A stretch of 64,000 bases of DNA from JAPLKX01 sp035530195 (GTDB lineage Bacteria; Hydrogenedentota; Hydrogenedentia; Hydrogenedentales; SLHB01): positions 1 to 64,000 of the forward strand of contig DATKVG010000043.1 of the NCBI GenBank assembly GCA_035530195.1, written 5' to 3'. Shown here one piece after another: positions 63,872-64,000 of the stretch. The position numbers and the translations under genes were made by a program. A model generated the notes under the pieces. That model ran no database searches and was not told where the DNA came from. It was given only the letters and a program-made list of their open reading frames with translations. Position 1 is the stretch's first letter. Each line of letters begins with the position of its first letter.

Positions 63872-64000
63872 GAATCTCCTCCCCGGTTGATTGTTGAAGC
63901 CGTAGCCGGAAAAGTTGCGCAGGCGGTGGCCGGCAGAAGAAACACACGAGCTCGTGCCGTCATGAGGCATTCTCCAAGAAAGCCGCGGGGCATAAACTCT
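63872..64000. other. Region upstream of the last gene
   Basis: 129 bp to the window edge. A short minus-strand frame (63963-63868) ends in a TGA overlapping the next ATG; see findings. No promoter was convincing. Confidence 0.4.

Overview
The window is GC-rich DNA from a Gram-negative-type bacterium of the planctomycete / Lentisphaera / Candidatus Hydrogenedentota kind. That placement is inferred from gene content: a DUF1549/DUF1553-DUF1501 pair, an HZS-alpha-like haem protein fused to a formylglycine-generating-enzyme-like domain, an ECF sigma factor fused to a membrane-anchored domain, and many very large secreted glycosidase-like proteins. Species cannot be assigned from this sequence. Genes carry clear Shine-Dalgarno sequences and several overlap by ATGA/TGATG junctions.

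Region 1 (69-6233, +): a tight arsenic/thiol-redox operon. It has a mini-thioredoxin, a DGC-domain zinc protein, an ArsF-family lipoprotein, a thioredoxin fused to two cysteine-rich TRASH-like modules, a second exported thioredoxin, an ArsG/CcdA-like permease, an ArsM arsenite methyltransferase and an ACR3 arsenite pump. Region 2 (6310-15082, +): DUF1549/DUF1553, DUF1501, a PPC-domain protein and a PQQ-propeller protein with an embedded methyltransferase-like domain, all exported or probably so. Region 3 (15300-20494, -): a GPH-type sugar symporter, a secreted TIM-barrel-like protein and a neutral-ceramidase-like protein. A divergent giant GH13 protein follows (20674-24228, +).

Region 4 (24524-33934, -): a HEPN/MNT toxin-antitoxin pair, then a three-gene operon with a 2-hydroxyacyl-CoA dehydratase (HgdB-like) component, a large exported ankyrin-repeat protein and a double-domain activase. 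Region 5 (34282-38653, +): a small lipoprotein, a VOC protein, then DhaK, DhaL, an LsrF-type aldolase and a Tat-exported cupin that together suggest ketose phosphorylation and cleavage. Region 6 (38736-44362, +): the HZS-alpha/FGE fusion, then an acyl-CoA dehydrogenase and an APH-fold kinase that look like a split version of animal ACAD10/11. Region 7 (44482-48978): PspC protein, DegT-type sugar aminotransferase and the sigma-factor fusion.

Region 8 (49156-63871): a carbohydrate-degradation locus with a heparinase II/III-like lyase, tRNA-Glu(TTC), four large alpha-glucuronidase/GH20-like exported proteins (two of them clear paralogues in opposite orientation) and a TIM-barrel glycosidase-like protein. 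I consider this locus, and the short repeats described next, the best candidates for something undescribed.

Intergenic DNA carries several repeat families. Five arrays with a 9-bp period each sit just upstream of a start codon. Two of them, a TGTCCAC-type array in the same orientation relative to the gene, end 70 and 72 bp before the start codons of two carbohydrate genes. There are also REP-like GC palindromes and MITE-like inverted repeats. No CRISPR array, transposase, phage gene or rRNA was seen.
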